This document shows positions 8,483 through 17,139 of a DNA stretch of 64,000 nucleotides, piece by piece. Within the stretch, counting starts at the first letter, position 1, and every line of letters begins with the position of its first letter. The position numbers and the translations under genes are program-made. Under the pieces are notes generated by a model. The model was not told the DNA's origin, did no database searches, and saw nothing but the letters and a program-made list of their open reading frames with translations. Source of the stretch: Profundicola sp048268105 (GTDB taxonomy: Bacteria > Bacteroidota > Bacteroidia > Flavobacteriales > Weeksellaceae). The stretch covers positions 1 to 64,000 of the forward strand of contig JBLWWH010000012.1 of assembly GCA_048268105.1 (NCBI GenBank), read 5' to 3'.

Positions 8483-8490
8483 TAATTTTG
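8483..8490 (+). promoter_or_regulatory. Putative -7 box of the nitroreductase gene
   Basis: TAATTTTG fits TAnnTTTG and ends only 5 nt before the ATG, so the transcript would have no, or almost no, 5' leader. Confidence 0.5.
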
Positions 8491-8495
8491 CAGCT

Positions 8496-9134
8496 ATGGA
8501 ATATAATTCATTGCTAGAAGCTTTAGAATGGCGCTATGCCACTAATATATTTGATGAAACTCGAATTATTGAGGAAGAAGTCGTACAAGATATTTTGAAA
8601 GCAGGAAATCTAACGGCAACTGCTTTTGGTGCACAAGCTTATCAAATCATATTGTTAGAGGGCAAGCAATGGAGAGAAAAATTAGAATCTGCTACATTTA
8701 ATCAAAAAAATGTGCAGACTTGTAGTCATCTTTTGGTATTGGCGCATCGAACGGATCTAGGTCCAGCTTATATTAAAGAGCATGCAGCCTATATGGAGCA
8801 AGTTCGGGGGTTAGAAGAAGGCACATTAGCAGGCTATGAAAGGGGTTTTGTGAATTTCTTGAAAGCCTTAGACGAGGATAAGAAAAATCATTGGTTGGCC
8901 AAGCAAGTGTACATCGTAATTGGCAATTTAATGACTGCCTGTGCATTACATTCAGTAGATGCCTGTCCAATGGAAGGTTTTAATGCTAAATTAGTAGATG
9001 AAATCTTGGGGCTAGAAAAGAGAAATTTAAATTCAGTTTTAATGTTGCCGATGGGCTATAGATCTGAGGAAGATAAATATGCTCGAACAGAGAAAGTAAG
9101 AAAGCCATTGGATGAGATGGTAATTCGAATGTAA
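8496..9134 (+). CDS. Nitroreductase family NAD(P)H-dependent oxidoreductase
   Basis: 212-residue FMN-binding flavoprotein of the NfsB/Frm2-like nitroreductase fold. Features include LEWRYATNIFD at the N-terminus (the R-x-S/A-x-R-like FMN phosphate site), LTATAFGAQAYQIILLEG, KQVYIVIGNLMTACALHSVDACPMEGF and a C-terminal LMLPMGYRSEEDKYARTEKVRKP. Members reduce nitroaromatics, quinones or enals with NAD(P)H; the natural substrate cannot be read from sequence. It stands alone with its own near-leaderless promoter. Confidence 0.88.
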   Translation: MEYNSLLEALEWRYATNIFDETRIIEEEVVQDILKAGNLTATAFGAQAYQIILLEGKQWREKLESATFNQKNVQTCSHLLVLAHRTDLGPAYIKEHAAYMEQVRGLEEGTLAGYERGFVNFLKALDEDKKNHWLAKQVYIVIGNLMTACALHSVDACPMEGFNAKLVDEILGLEKRNLNSVLMLPMGYRSEEDKYARTEKVRKPLDEMVIRM

Positions 9135-9173
9135 TTGATTTAAAATTTTTAAATTTATTAGTTATATATATAG

Positions 9174-9192
9174 TCCGTTCATAATGAATGGA
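9174..9192 (+). terminator. Weak terminator-like inverted repeat
   Basis: TCCGTTCAT (9174-9182) faces ATGAATGGA (9184-9192) with one G-T pair, followed by TTATTTGTTTT. It lies 40 nt after the nitroreductase gene. The 1-nt centre also makes a protein-binding site possible. Confidence 0.35.
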
Positions 9193-9286
9193 TTATTTGT
9201 TTTAAGTCTGTGGATAAGTCTTATTTCTTAATGCAGTAATTTCTTTATATTTCATAGATTCTTATTATATTCGAGAAATTTTCGAT

Positions 9287-10591
9287 ATGAAAAAACTTGG
9301 TCTACACTGGCAGATACTAATTGGTATGGTGCTAGGTATATTATTTGGATTTTTTGCTGCAGAGATGAATTGGAATCAATTCGTTATTGATTGGATTAAA
9401 CCCTTCGGAACTGTTTTTATTAATTTATTGAAAATGATTGCAGTACCGTTAATCATAGTTTCATTGATAACGGGGATTGCTGAATTAAAGGACATTTCCA
9501 AAATCTCTAAAATGGGAGGTAAGACCATCGGGTTTTATTTAATGACTACTGTTGTAGCCGTTACGATAGGTTTAACGCTTGCAAATATCATCCAACCAGG
9601 TACATTTATAGATGAAGCTTCTAGAGATCAATTGATGTCCCAATACGCTTCGGATGCTGGTGGTAAGATTTTAGAAGCAGAAAGTCAAAAGGAGCAAGGG
9701 CCTTTGCAGCCATTAGTAGATATTGTTCCAGATAACTTCTTTAAATCTCTTACGGACAACGGAAAAATGTTGCAGGTGATATTCTTTACCATCTTGGTAG
9801 GAATAGGATTGATTTTAATTCCAGAAGAAAAAGCACGACCTGTTACTGAATTCTTTTCAGGTCTGAATGAAGTTATTCTTAAAATTATTGATATAATTAT
9901 GTTAATTGCACCGATTGGTGTATTTGCTTTGTTAGCAGCTATTTTAGTTGAAATCCCGAGCTTCTCTGTACTACAAGCCTTGTTGGTGTATGCACTAACG
10001 GTGTTAGCAGGTTTAGCTGTTTTGATTTTAATTTTCTATTCGGTGTTGGTTTCGCTGATAACAAAACATAGTTATTTAGACTTTTTAAAAGCCATTGCTC
10101 CCGCCCAGTTAGTAGCGTTTTCAACCAGTTCGAGTGCGGCAACATTACCAGTGACCATGGAGAGAGTGACTGAACACCTAGGTGTAGATGAGGAAGTTGC
10201 AAGTTTTGTTTTGCCATTAGGTGCTACGATTAATATGGACGGAACAAGTTTGTATCAAGCGGTGGCAGCTATATTTATTGCTCAAGCTTTTGGAATGCAA
10301 TTAGACTTAGCAACGCAAATTATGATTGTTTTAACCGCAACTTTAGCTTCCATTGGATCTGCAGCTGTTCCAAGTGCAGGAATGGTGATGTTGGTAATTG
10401 TTTTGGGTCAAGCTGGAATTCCAGAGGCTGGTTTAGCTTTGATTTTCGCCATCGATAGGCCTCTAGACATGTGTAGAACAGTAGTGAACGTAACTTCCGA
10501 CGCTATGGTTTCAACTTTAATCGCCAAATCAGAAGGTCAGTTATTAGTTCCTAAGGTGAAAGAATGGGATGATAACTATCCCAAAAAGTAA
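9287..10591 (+). CDS. Dicarboxylate/amino acid:cation symporter (DAACS/GltP type)
   Basis: 434-residue secondary transporter. Visible DAACS motifs are the N-terminal GMVLGILFGFFAA, the serine-rich hairpin AFSTSSSAATLPVTMERV (about 284-301), the sodium/substrate motif NMDGTSLYQAVAAIFIAQ (about 314-331) and the C-terminal IDRPLDMCRTVVNVTSDA. These transporters take up glutamate, aspartate or C4-dicarboxylates with Na+ or H+. The DMCRT sequence, with Arg where neutral amino acid transporters differ, suggests acidic substrates, but this is inference. It is monocistronic. Confidence 0.92.
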   Translation: MKKLGLHWQILIGMVLGILFGFFAAEMNWNQFVIDWIKPFGTVFINLLKMIAVPLIIVSLITGIAELKDISKISKMGGKTIGFYLMTTVVAVTIGLTLANIIQPGTFIDEASRDQLMSQYASDAGGKILEAESQKEQGPLQPLVDIVPDNFFKSLTDNGKMLQVIFFTILVGIGLILIPEEKARPVTEFFSGLNEVILKIIDIIMLIAPIGVFALLAAILVEIPSFSVLQALLVYALTVLAGLAVLILIFYSVLVSLITKHSYLDFLKAIAPAQLVAFSTSSSAATLPVTMERVTEHLGVDEEVASFVLPLGATINMDGTSLYQAVAAIFIAQAFGMQLDLATQIMIVLTATLASIGSAAVPSAGMVMLVIVLGQAGIPEAGLALIFAIDRPLDMCRTVVNVTSDAMVSTLIAKSEGQLLVPKVKEWDDNYPKK

Positions 10592-10619
10592 GTTAATGTA
10601 AGTTTTATTACACTTCATT

Positions 10620-10641
10620 CCCTTTAAAGGGCTTAAATTTG
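10620..10641 (+). promoter_or_regulatory. Promoter with palindrome before the thioredoxin pair
   Basis: A perfect 12-bp palindrome CCCTTTAAAGGG (10620-10631) lies 2 bp upstream of a TAAATTTG -7 box (10634-10641). The ATG follows at 10660. The palindrome sits in the spacer between the -33 and -7 positions, so it could be an operator. Confidence 0.4.
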
Positions 10642-10659
10642 CAAATTGGAAAAATATAT

Positions 10660-11247
10660 ATGCAGTCAAATACATTAGATTTAAAAGTTTATGCTGAGAA
10701 AGGTATCAGCTTTGAGACTTATTATAAAGAGGTTAAGGAAGTAGCGAGCAAAGAAGAGAGCGATGTTGTCTTTCATTCATATTATGTCTTAAACGCTCAA
10801 CGAATGGATCGTTTACAGAAAAAAATTGTTTTAAGCGAACAACAAATTGAAAGATTAGCAGCTCTTGATAAGAAAGTTACTTTAATTATTATTACGGAAG
10901 GTTGGTGTGGAGATGCCGCTCAAAGTTTGCCAGTAGTGCAGAAAATTGTAGAAGCCTCTGATAATTTAGACGCCAAAATAGTTTATAGAGATGAGAATCC
11001 AAATTTAATGGATGCCTACCTAACGAATGGTGGTAAATCCATTCCTATTATCGTGGGTATGGATGCAATAACGGGTGAGCATATTTTTAGATGGGGGCCA
11101 AGACCTGAATTCGGAAATGTTTTACTGAAGCAGTTTAAAGCCGAGGAAATCACCAAAGAAGAATTTCAATTAGAATTACAAAAAGCATACAACAAAGATA
11201 AGGGCGCTGCCATTATCGATGAATTATTATCAAAATTAGAATCATGA
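10660..11247 (+). CDS. Thioredoxin-fold protein with WCGDA motif
   Basis: 195 residues from the ATG; an upstream in-frame TTG exists but would place the start inside the -7 box. The central part reads VTLIIITEGWCGDAAQSLPVVQKI, a thioredoxin fold with one Cys rather than CxxC, followed by YRDENPNLMDAYLTNGGKSIPIIVGMD with the cis-Pro loop. It probably acts as a thiol or disulfide handling protein in the cytoplasm; the partner is unknown. Its stop overlaps the ATG of the TlpA-like lipoprotein. Confidence 0.8.
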   Translation: MQSNTLDLKVYAEKGISFETYYKEVKEVASKEESDVVFHSYYVLNAQRMDRLQKKIVLSEQQIERLAALDKKVTLIIITEGWCGDAAQSLPVVQKIVEASDNLDAKIVYRDENPNLMDAYLTNGGKSIPIIVGMDAITGEHIFRWGPRPEFGNVLLKQFKAEEITKEEFQLELQKAYNKDKGAAIIDELLSKLES

Positions 11248-11837
11248 AGCTAAAAAATCTATTTTACTTTGTCTTAATTATCTCATTTTTAAGCGCTTGT
11301 AAAGAAGAGTCTAAGGTGGAAACAACTACCACCGAGGAGGCTAAAAAAGAGCAAGTTATTGAAGGTGTTAAAGCAACACCGGTTAAAAAAGAAGATAAAG
11401 CAGCAACTACGTCATCTACAGGAGCTCCATCTTATATGGATATTGAATTAAAGGGTTATGGAGTGCCAGATGCGAATGTTCAAGATTTTCATGGAAAAGT
11501 TGTTTTTGTTAACCACTGGGGAAGCTGGTGTCCTCCATGTAGAATAGAAATGCCAAGTATCCAGAGCTTATATGATGACTATGGAGATAAAGTTGAATTC
11601 GTGATGATTGCGATGGAGAAAAGACAAGGAGCTCACGTTCCTTATATCGAAAAAGAAGGTTATACTTTCCCTGTTTATACAGCATTGTCTCCGATTGTAA
11701 CCGAAATGAAACCAAGAGCATTTCCAACAACTATTATTTTAGACAAGCAAGGACAGATTAAAATAAGTGATGTTGGAGCTAAAGATTGGAACGCACCACA
11801 GGTTCGTGAACTCTTAGATGAATTACTTGCACAGTAA
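11244..11837 (+). CDS. TlpA/ResA-family thiol:disulfide oxidoreductase, lipoprotein
   Basis: 197 residues. The lipoprotein signal has its Cys at residue 19 (ISFLSAC), followed by a Glu/Thr/Lys-rich linker of about 40 residues and a thioredoxin domain with NHWGSWCPPCRIEMPS (active CPPC at 96-99) and a cis-Pro loop RAFPTTIILDKQG. It is a periplasm-facing disulfide reductase, as in cytochrome c maturation or oxidative repair. It is coupled by an ATGA overlap to the WCGDA protein. Confidence 0.88.
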   Translation: MKLKNLFYFVLIISFLSACKEESKVETTTTEEAKKEQVIEGVKATPVKKEDKAATTSSTGAPSYMDIELKGYGVPDANVQDFHGKVVFVNHWGSWCPPCRIEMPSIQSLYDDYGDKVEFVMIAMEKRQGAHVPYIEKEGYTFPVYTALSPIVTEMKPRAFPTTIILDKQGQIKISDVGAKDWNAPQVRELLDELLAQ

Positions 11838-11886
11838 GTTTTTGAGTTTTGGAATAATATTTGGTTATATACTATAAAACTAAGCT

Positions 11887-12222
11887 ATGAGCAGACTATC
11901 AATGATAACCAACTTTTGGAGAAATAAAAAAGAATATGAAAGCGTGTTTACACGTGAGAAATTAATGGCATATACGAGAATGATTCCTTTAATGTTTAAA
12001 GGGCAATACAAACCTAAAAAGAAAAGAAATTTATTCTTAGGGCTTGCAGCTCTTGCCTACATAATCTCACCGCTAGACATCATTCCAGAGCTTTTATTAG
12101 GTCCTTTCGGATTATTAGACGACTTTGCGATACTTTTATTCGCTATTAGAAGGTTAGACAAAGAAGTTGTTAATTTCCTATTGTGGGAAGAACAACAAAG
12201 CAATATTATCTATATTGACTAA
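11887..12222 (+). CDS. YkvA-type DUF1232 membrane protein
   Basis: 111 residues. The DUF1232 core is visible as LAALAYIISPLDIIPELLLGPFGLLDDFAILLFAIRRLDKEV (about 49-94), with the family signature SPxDxIPE and LDD. It is predicted to be an integral or peripheral membrane protein of unknown function. It lies 49 nt after the TlpA-like gene and before a strong terminator. Confidence 0.85.
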   Translation: MSRLSMITNFWRNKKEYESVFTREKLMAYTRMIPLMFKGQYKPKKKRNLFLGLAALAYIISPLDIIPELLLGPFGLLDDFAILLFAIRRLDKEVVNFLLWEEQQSNIIYID

Positions 12223-12244
12223 ATATAATCCTTAAATAAGAAAT

Positions 12245-12278
12245 AAGAATCCTGTGTACTTTCGCAGGATTTTTTTTT
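12245..12278 (+). terminator. Rho-independent terminator
   Basis: AATCCTG (12248-12254) pairs with CAGGATT (12265-12271), extended by a G-T and two A-T pairs, and is followed by nine T. It ends the DUF1232 transcript before miaA. Confidence 0.85.
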
Positions 12279-12295
12279 GAATTTAATTTAAATAC

Positions 12296-12303
12296 TACAT
12301 TTG
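12296..12303 (+). promoter_or_regulatory. Putative -7 box of miaA
   Basis: TACATTTG matches TAnnTTTG exactly and ends 4 nt before the miaA ATG, implying a leaderless or near-leaderless mRNA. Confidence 0.5.
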
Positions 12304-12307
12304 CTTT

Positions 12308-13228
12308 ATGTCGAATAAAAAACATCTGATTGTTATTGTTGGGCCAACTGCAATTGGTAAGACATCCATGGCGATTGAAGTTGCAAAGCACTTCAATACT
12401 GAGATTTTATCATCGGATAGCCGCCAATTTTACAAAGAAATGAATATAGGTACGGCAGTTCCGTCCCAAGAGGAGTTATCGGCCGTTAAACATCATTTTA
12501 TTCAGCATTTAAGCGTGCATCAAGCCTATTCGGTGGGAGAATTCGAAAGAGACGCGATAGCTTTTATAAATGAGTTTTTTAAAACACATGATACTTTAGT
12601 CATGGTGGGAGGTTCAGGTTTGTATGAGAAAGCCGTTACCCAAGGATTAGATGAATTTCCAGAGGTTGATCCCAGAATTCGAAAGCAGTTAAATGATGAA
12701 TTAGATTTAATGGGTTTAACTAAATTACAACAAGAGCTAAAAGAGGCTGACCCTACCTATTACCAAGAAATTGATATAGAAAACCCCCATAGAATTATTC
12801 GAGCTTTAGAAATTGTTAGAGGAACTGGGAAGCCATTTTCATCTTTTTTATCGAAAAATACTAAGAAAAGAAACTTTGAAACAATCAAGATTGGACTCAC
12901 TTTAGAGCGTTCAGAAATCTATGATCGTATCAATAGACGTGTAGATATAATGATGGAGGATGGCTTGTTAGATGAAGTTAAAGGTTTATATGATTTAAAA
13001 GATTTAAATGCTTTGAATACAGTTGGTTATTCAGATTTATTTAATTATTTAAATGAAGTGTGGGGATTAGATTTTGCCGTTGCTGAAATCAAAAAAAACA
13101 CACGAAGATTTGCCAAGCGTCAACTCACTTGGTATCGAAAAGATGAGAAAATAACTTGGTTTGATCCTAAAGCCAAAATAGATGTAATTGAGTTTTTAAA
13201 TAAACGAATTAATACATCAACCGACTAA
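12308..13228 (+). CDS. miaA: tRNA dimethylallyltransferase
   Basis: Transfers the dimethylallyl group to A37 of tRNAs that read UNN codons. The 306 residues match MiaA: P-loop GPTAIGKT (12-19), SSDSRQFYKEMNIGTA (DSRQ switch), HHFIQHLS, VGGSGLYEKAV, NPHRIIRALEI and the C-terminal NTVGYSDLFNYL and KKNTRRFAKRQLTWYRKD that bind tRNA. Its 3' end overlaps the convergent csaA-like gene by 12 bases. Confidence 0.95.
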   Translation: MSNKKHLIVIVGPTAIGKTSMAIEVAKHFNTEILSSDSRQFYKEMNIGTAVPSQEELSAVKHHFIQHLSVHQAYSVGEFERDAIAFINEFFKTHDTLVMVGGSGLYEKAVTQGLDEFPEVDPRIRKQLNDELDLMGLTKLQQELKEADPTYYQEIDIENPHRIIRALEIVRGTGKPFSSFLSKNTKKRNFETIKIGLTLERSEIYDRINRRVDIMMEDGLLDEVKGLYDLKDLNALNTVGYSDLFNYLNEVWGLDFAVAEIKKNTRRFAKRQLTWYRKDEKITWFDPKAKIDVIEFLNKRINTSTD

Positions 13229-13549
13229 ATCTCCATTGTCAACTTTTTTATCTGGTGTCATTAAAACCACATCACCTGCTGCGTCATAAATCCCCATAAC
13301 CAAGCATTCCGAAATAAAATTGGCTATCTGTTTGGGAGGGAAGTTTAATACGGCGATGATTTGCTTTCCCACTAAATCTTCTTTCGCATAATGCGCTGTA
13401 ATTTGCGCTGAAGAATTTTTAATACCGAACTTTCCAAAGTCTATTTTAAGCTGATAGGCTGGTTTTCTCGCCTTGGGGAAATCTTTTACTTCTATAATAG
13501 TCCCAACATGCATTTTTACTTTTTCAAAATCTGACCAAGATATTTCCAT
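13217..13549 (-). CDS. csaA: CsaA-like tRNA-binding protein (EMAP/OB fold)
   Basis: 110 residues forming a single tRNA-binding OB-fold domain: FEKVKMHVGTIIEVKDFPKARKPAYQLKIDFG, then SSAQITAHY, GKQIIAVLNFPPKQIANFISECLVMG and a C-terminal VLMTPDK with NGDLVG. Stand-alone proteins like this are called CsaA and act as secretion-related chaperones or tRNA binders. It is convergent with miaA with overlapping 3' ends and no separate terminator is visible. Confidence 0.85.
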   Translation of the reverse strand: MEISWSDFEKVKMHVGTIIEVKDFPKARKPAYQLKIDFGKFGIKNSSAQITAHYAKEDLVGKQIIAVLNFPPKQIANFISECLVMGIYDAAGDVVLMTPDKKVDNGDLVG

Positions 13550-13566
13550 ATATCAATTTTTAAGAA

Positions 13567-14850
13567 TTAACCTACAGCTACCATTTCCATTAAAATTGCG
13601 CAAAATAAAGCGCCATAAGTTCCAAGAGCATAACCTAAAACAGCCATTAAAACACCTACAGATGCTAGACTTGGGTTGAAGGCAGATGCAACAATTGGTG
13701 CGCTCGCTGCTCCTCCTACGTTCGCTTGACTTCCCACAGCTACGAAGAAGAACGGTGCTCTGATGAGTTTGGCAGTGATGAGTAAAATAATCACGTGTAC
13801 CAACATCCAAGTAAGGCCAATCACGAATAATCCAATATTATCTTTTTGAAATATTTGCTCTAAATCCATCTTCATACCAATCGTAGCCACTAAAATATAT
13901 ATGAAAATGGAACCCCAGCGTGTTGCGCCAATTCCTTCTAACTTTCTTGCTTTGGTAAACGATAAAAACAAGCCCACGGTTGTAGAAATTATCACCAACC
14001 AAAAGAATCCACTTGTCAAGGATTGTAGGTTCATTGAAGTTAAAGTGTCCTTATGATTTTCCATAAAAGGCGAGATTACATCTGCACCCCAATGAGCTAA
14101 GGCAACTCCTCCAAAGGCTACTGCCATTAAAGTGAAGGTTTCTACAGTGGTCGGAATTTTCATAACAGAAGCTTGGTAGTCTTCCATTCGTTTTTCTAAG
14201 TCTAAAATAGCTGAATTATCTGCGTTTAAGAGCTTATTGGCCTTATCTCTAATATTCGCTCCGTAAAGCAAAAAGCCCATCCAGATATTCGCTACAATCA
14301 CGTCAACAACAATCATGATTCCAAAGATGTTATCTGAAACTTCAAAGACTTCTTTCATGGCTGTTTGATTTGCGCCACCACCAATCCAACTTCCCGCAAT
14401 GGTCGACATTCCACGCCAAAGTTCGTCTAAACTTATATTTCCTGGAATTAAGCTTGGAAATATATATTCAATCACCAACAGCGAAATAGGTCCACCAATA
14501 ATAATTCCTAAAGTACCTGCCAGGAACATGATGATCGCTTTAGGTCCTAAGCGCATAATTCCTTTAAAATCAATCCCCAAACATAGAAGAATTAAAGCAG
14601 CAGGTAAAAGGAATCTGGAAGCGACAAAGTATAAATTAGAAATTTCTCCATCCACCAAGCCTAGGGGCCACTTAAGTAAAGCTGGCACAAAATAACAAAG
14701 CAATAGAGCAGGGACGTAGGTAAAGAATTTCTTCCAAAATTTCTTTCCCGAAGATTCTAAGTAAAAAATACCTGCTAAAACGGCCATTAATAAGCCTAAA
14801 ACAATCGCGTCATTTTCAAAAAATGGTGCAGCCTTTTCTAATTCTTCCAT
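13567..14850 (-). CDS. DUF819 family membrane protein (YjcL-like)
   Basis: 427 residues with about ten to eleven hydrophobic segments. Recognisable parts are PFFENDAIVLGLLMAVLAGIFYLE, LRFL-like LLPAALILLCLGIDFKGI, the glycine-rich GSWIGGGANQTAMKEVFEVSD and the C-terminal GSQANVGGAASAPIVASAF. The GGGANQ and VGGAASAP repeats give it the pseudo-symmetric look of an anion-symporter-like transporter. The substrate is unknown. It lies 17 nt upstream of the csaA-like gene and could be co-transcribed with it. Confidence 0.85.
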   Translation of the reverse strand: MEELEKAAPFFENDAIVLGLLMAVLAGIFYLESSGKKFWKKFFTYVPALLLCYFVPALLKWPLGLVDGEISNLYFVASRFLLPAALILLCLGIDFKGIMRLGPKAIIMFLAGTLGIIIGGPISLLVIEYIFPSLIPGNISLDELWRGMSTIAGSWIGGGANQTAMKEVFEVSDNIFGIMIVVDVIVANIWMGFLLYGANIRDKANKLLNADNSAILDLEKRMEDYQASVMKIPTTVETFTLMAVAFGGVALAHWGADVISPFMENHKDTLTSMNLQSLTSGFFWLVIISTTVGLFLSFTKARKLEGIGATRWGSIFIYILVATIGMKMDLEQIFQKDNIGLFVIGLTWMLVHVIILLITAKLIRAPFFFVAVGSQANVGGAASAPIVASAFNPSLASVGVLMAVLGYALGTYGALFCAILMEMVAVG

Positions 14851-14932
14851 GAAAGCGAATATAAAAAAAGATTTTATAGCTAAAAGTAGAATTGAGTAAG
14901 TTTAATCAACAAATACACGGGAAAGCTTTTGA

Positions 14933-17035
14933 TTAACTAATCAAAGCCCAGCTCAATTGCTTTTTGTGAAAAGCATCAAAAAAGGCTCTGATGTGTTGAT
15001 TGCTAGGATGGGAAAGACTTGGGTCTGTTTCCATAAGCCATTCTGCAGCGTTTTTAGCTGCTAAGAAAATAGGTTTATCTGCTTTTAAATCAGCAATTTT
15101 AAAATCAAGTAAACCACTTTGTTGCGTTCCCATTACATTTCCAGGGCCGCGCAATTCTAAGTCTACTTCGGCAATCCTAAATCCATCATTGGTTTCGCAC
15201 ATAGTCGAAATTCTTTTATAAGCAACTTCGTTCAATTTGTCTGCCGTCATCAGAATGCAATAACTTTGTTCAGCACCTCTACCCACACGACCCCGTAGTT
15301 GGTGAAGTTGTGATAAACCGAATTTCTCTGAGCTTTCAATTACCATGATAGATGCATTGGGAACGTTTACGCCTACTTCAATCACCGTGGTTGCGACCAT
15401 AATTTGAGTTTCTCCTTTTACAAAACGCTGCATTTCATACTCTTTGTCGGCAGGTTTCATTTGTCCATGAACAATGCTAACCGCATATTCGGGTAGGGGA
15501 AAAGCGCGTATAATGCTTTCGTAGCCGTCCATTAAATCCTTATAATCCATTTTATCAGATTCTTCAATCAAAGGATAAACGATGTAGGCCTGTCGACCTT
15601 TTTGGATTTCATCTTTTATAAATTTGAAGACTACTAAGCGATCTTTATCTTTTCTGTGAACGGTTTTAATCGGTTTTCTTCCCGCTGGTAATTCGTCAAT
15701 GACGCTGGCGTCCAAGTCACCATAAATGGTCATAGCCAAGGTTCTAGGAATCGGTGTTGCTGTCATAACCAATATGTGCGGCGGTCGTTTGCTTTTCCGC
15801 CATAATTTGGCTCGCTGAGCTACGCCAAATCTATGCTGCTCGTCGATGATGGCTAGTCCTAAATTTTTGAATTGAACCTTGTCTTCAATCAAGGCATGCG
15901 TACCAACCAGCATATCTAATTCTCCACTTTCTAACTGTTCGTGAATAATTTTGCGTGCCGATTTGGGTGTGCTTCCAGTTAGTAAAGCTATGTTGAGGCC
16001 AATTTTATCAGCTTCTTCTTTTAGGCCGTTATAATGCTGTTGAGCGAGAATTTCAGTCGGAGCCATCAAGAGCGATTGAAAGCCATTGTCGGCGGCGATT
16101 AGTATGCTCAAAAATGCGACAATAGTCTTTCCGCTACCTACATCACCTTGTAGAAGACGGTTCATTTGTACTTCTTTTCCTACATCTGATCGAATTTCCT
16201 TAACTGCACGTTTTTGAGCGTTGGTAAGTTCAAATTCTAAATGATTTGTATAGAATTTATTGAAAAAATCCCCGATTTGTGGAAATGCAAAAGATCTGAA
16301 ATTTCGTTTTCCATGTGCTTTTTGAGCTTGCAGAGATAAATGAAGGAAAAAAAATTCTTCAAACTTCAAGCGCTTTCTTGCAGCTTCTAGTGCTTCTGTT
16401 GAATCTGGAAAATGAATATTCTTAAAGGCTGCTTTTCTTGATGTTAAAGCATATTTTCGACATAATTCTTCAGATAAGTTTTCTTTGATATAATTACCAA
16501 CCTGAATCCAAACTTCAGCTTGCATTTTTTGCCAAACTCTGGTGTTAATACCGCGTTTCAGGGCTTTTTCGGTATTGCTATATACCGGAAGTAAACCGTT
16601 TGTGCTTTTCTCTGAAGATTCCTCTTCAATTTCTGGATGCGTAAAGCTTAGTTTGTTGTTGAATAGGTTGGGCTTTCCATAGATGGTGATAGGTTTTTGG
16701 ATCAAAGACCTGAATTTTTCTACTTGCCATTTAGTGGTCCGAAACCAGACGAGCTCAACTTCGCCAGTGTCATCGATAAAGTTCCCGACCAATCTCTTTT
16801 TTCTGCCTTCGCCTAACTCTCGGAGCGAAGTGATTTTTCCTTTTATTTGAATTTCAGTTGCGGTAGAAGTGACTTCTGAAATTGAATAAAATTTAGTTCG
16901 ATCGACATAGCGAAAGGGAAAATGATATAGCAAATCTCTGAATCTAAAAATCCCAAATTCCGACCGAAGAATTTCGGCTCGTTGCGGACCAACGCCTTTT
17001 AAGTATTCTATGGAAAGTAAAAGTGGATTCTTCAC
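14933..17035 (-). CDS. recG: ATP-dependent DNA helicase RecG
   Basis: Branch-migrating helicase that remodels stalled forks and Holliday junctions. 700 residues with the N-terminal wedge OB domain (about 1-150, LKGVGPQRAEIL at the start), Walker A GDVGSGKT (297-304), motif TAPTEILAQQH-like MAPTEILAQQH, motif II DEQH (398-401), TATPIPRTLAM, VATTVIEVGVNVPNA and the arginine-rich QLRGRVGRG. The length and domain order are complete. It is monocistronic on the minus strand. Confidence 0.97.
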   Translation of the reverse strand: MKNPLLLSIEYLKGVGPQRAEILRSEFGIFRFRDLLYHFPFRYVDRTKFYSISEVTSTATEIQIKGKITSLRELGEGRKKRLVGNFIDDTGEVELVWFRTTKWQVEKFRSLIQKPITIYGKPNLFNNKLSFTHPEIEEESSEKSTNGLLPVYSNTEKALKRGINTRVWQKMQAEVWIQVGNYIKENLSEELCRKYALTSRKAAFKNIHFPDSTEALEAARKRLKFEEFFFLHLSLQAQKAHGKRNFRSFAFPQIGDFFNKFYTNHLEFELTNAQKRAVKEIRSDVGKEVQMNRLLQGDVGSGKTIVAFLSILIAADNGFQSLLMAPTEILAQQHYNGLKEEADKIGLNIALLTGSTPKSARKIIHEQLESGELDMLVGTHALIEDKVQFKNLGLAIIDEQHRFGVAQRAKLWRKSKRPPHILVMTATPIPRTLAMTIYGDLDASVIDELPAGRKPIKTVHRKDKDRLVVFKFIKDEIQKGRQAYIVYPLIEESDKMDYKDLMDGYESIIRAFPLPEYAVSIVHGQMKPADKEYEMQRFVKGETQIMVATTVIEVGVNVPNASIMVIESSEKFGLSQLHQLRGRVGRGAEQSYCILMTADKLNEVAYKRISTMCETNDGFRIAEVDLELRGPGNVMGTQQSGLLDFKIADLKADKPIFLAAKNAAEWLMETDPSLSHPSNQHIRAFFDAFHKKQLSWALIS

Positions 17036-17139
17036 TTCACAAATATAAAGAGAATGATTTATATAGTTTTTAGATTAAATTAAATCAATATTAAGTAATT
17101 GTATTTTAATTTATTATAAAACTTATTTAAACAAAAGAT

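Noticed and set aside
13553..13810. 85-codon minus-strand frame rich in Cys and Arg
   Set aside because: It overlaps the DUF819 gene in another frame and its composition is that of antisense reading.
14399..14695. Plus-strand frame of 98 codons opposite DUF819
   Set aside because: It is antisense to membrane segments of a well-recognised gene and has no family features.
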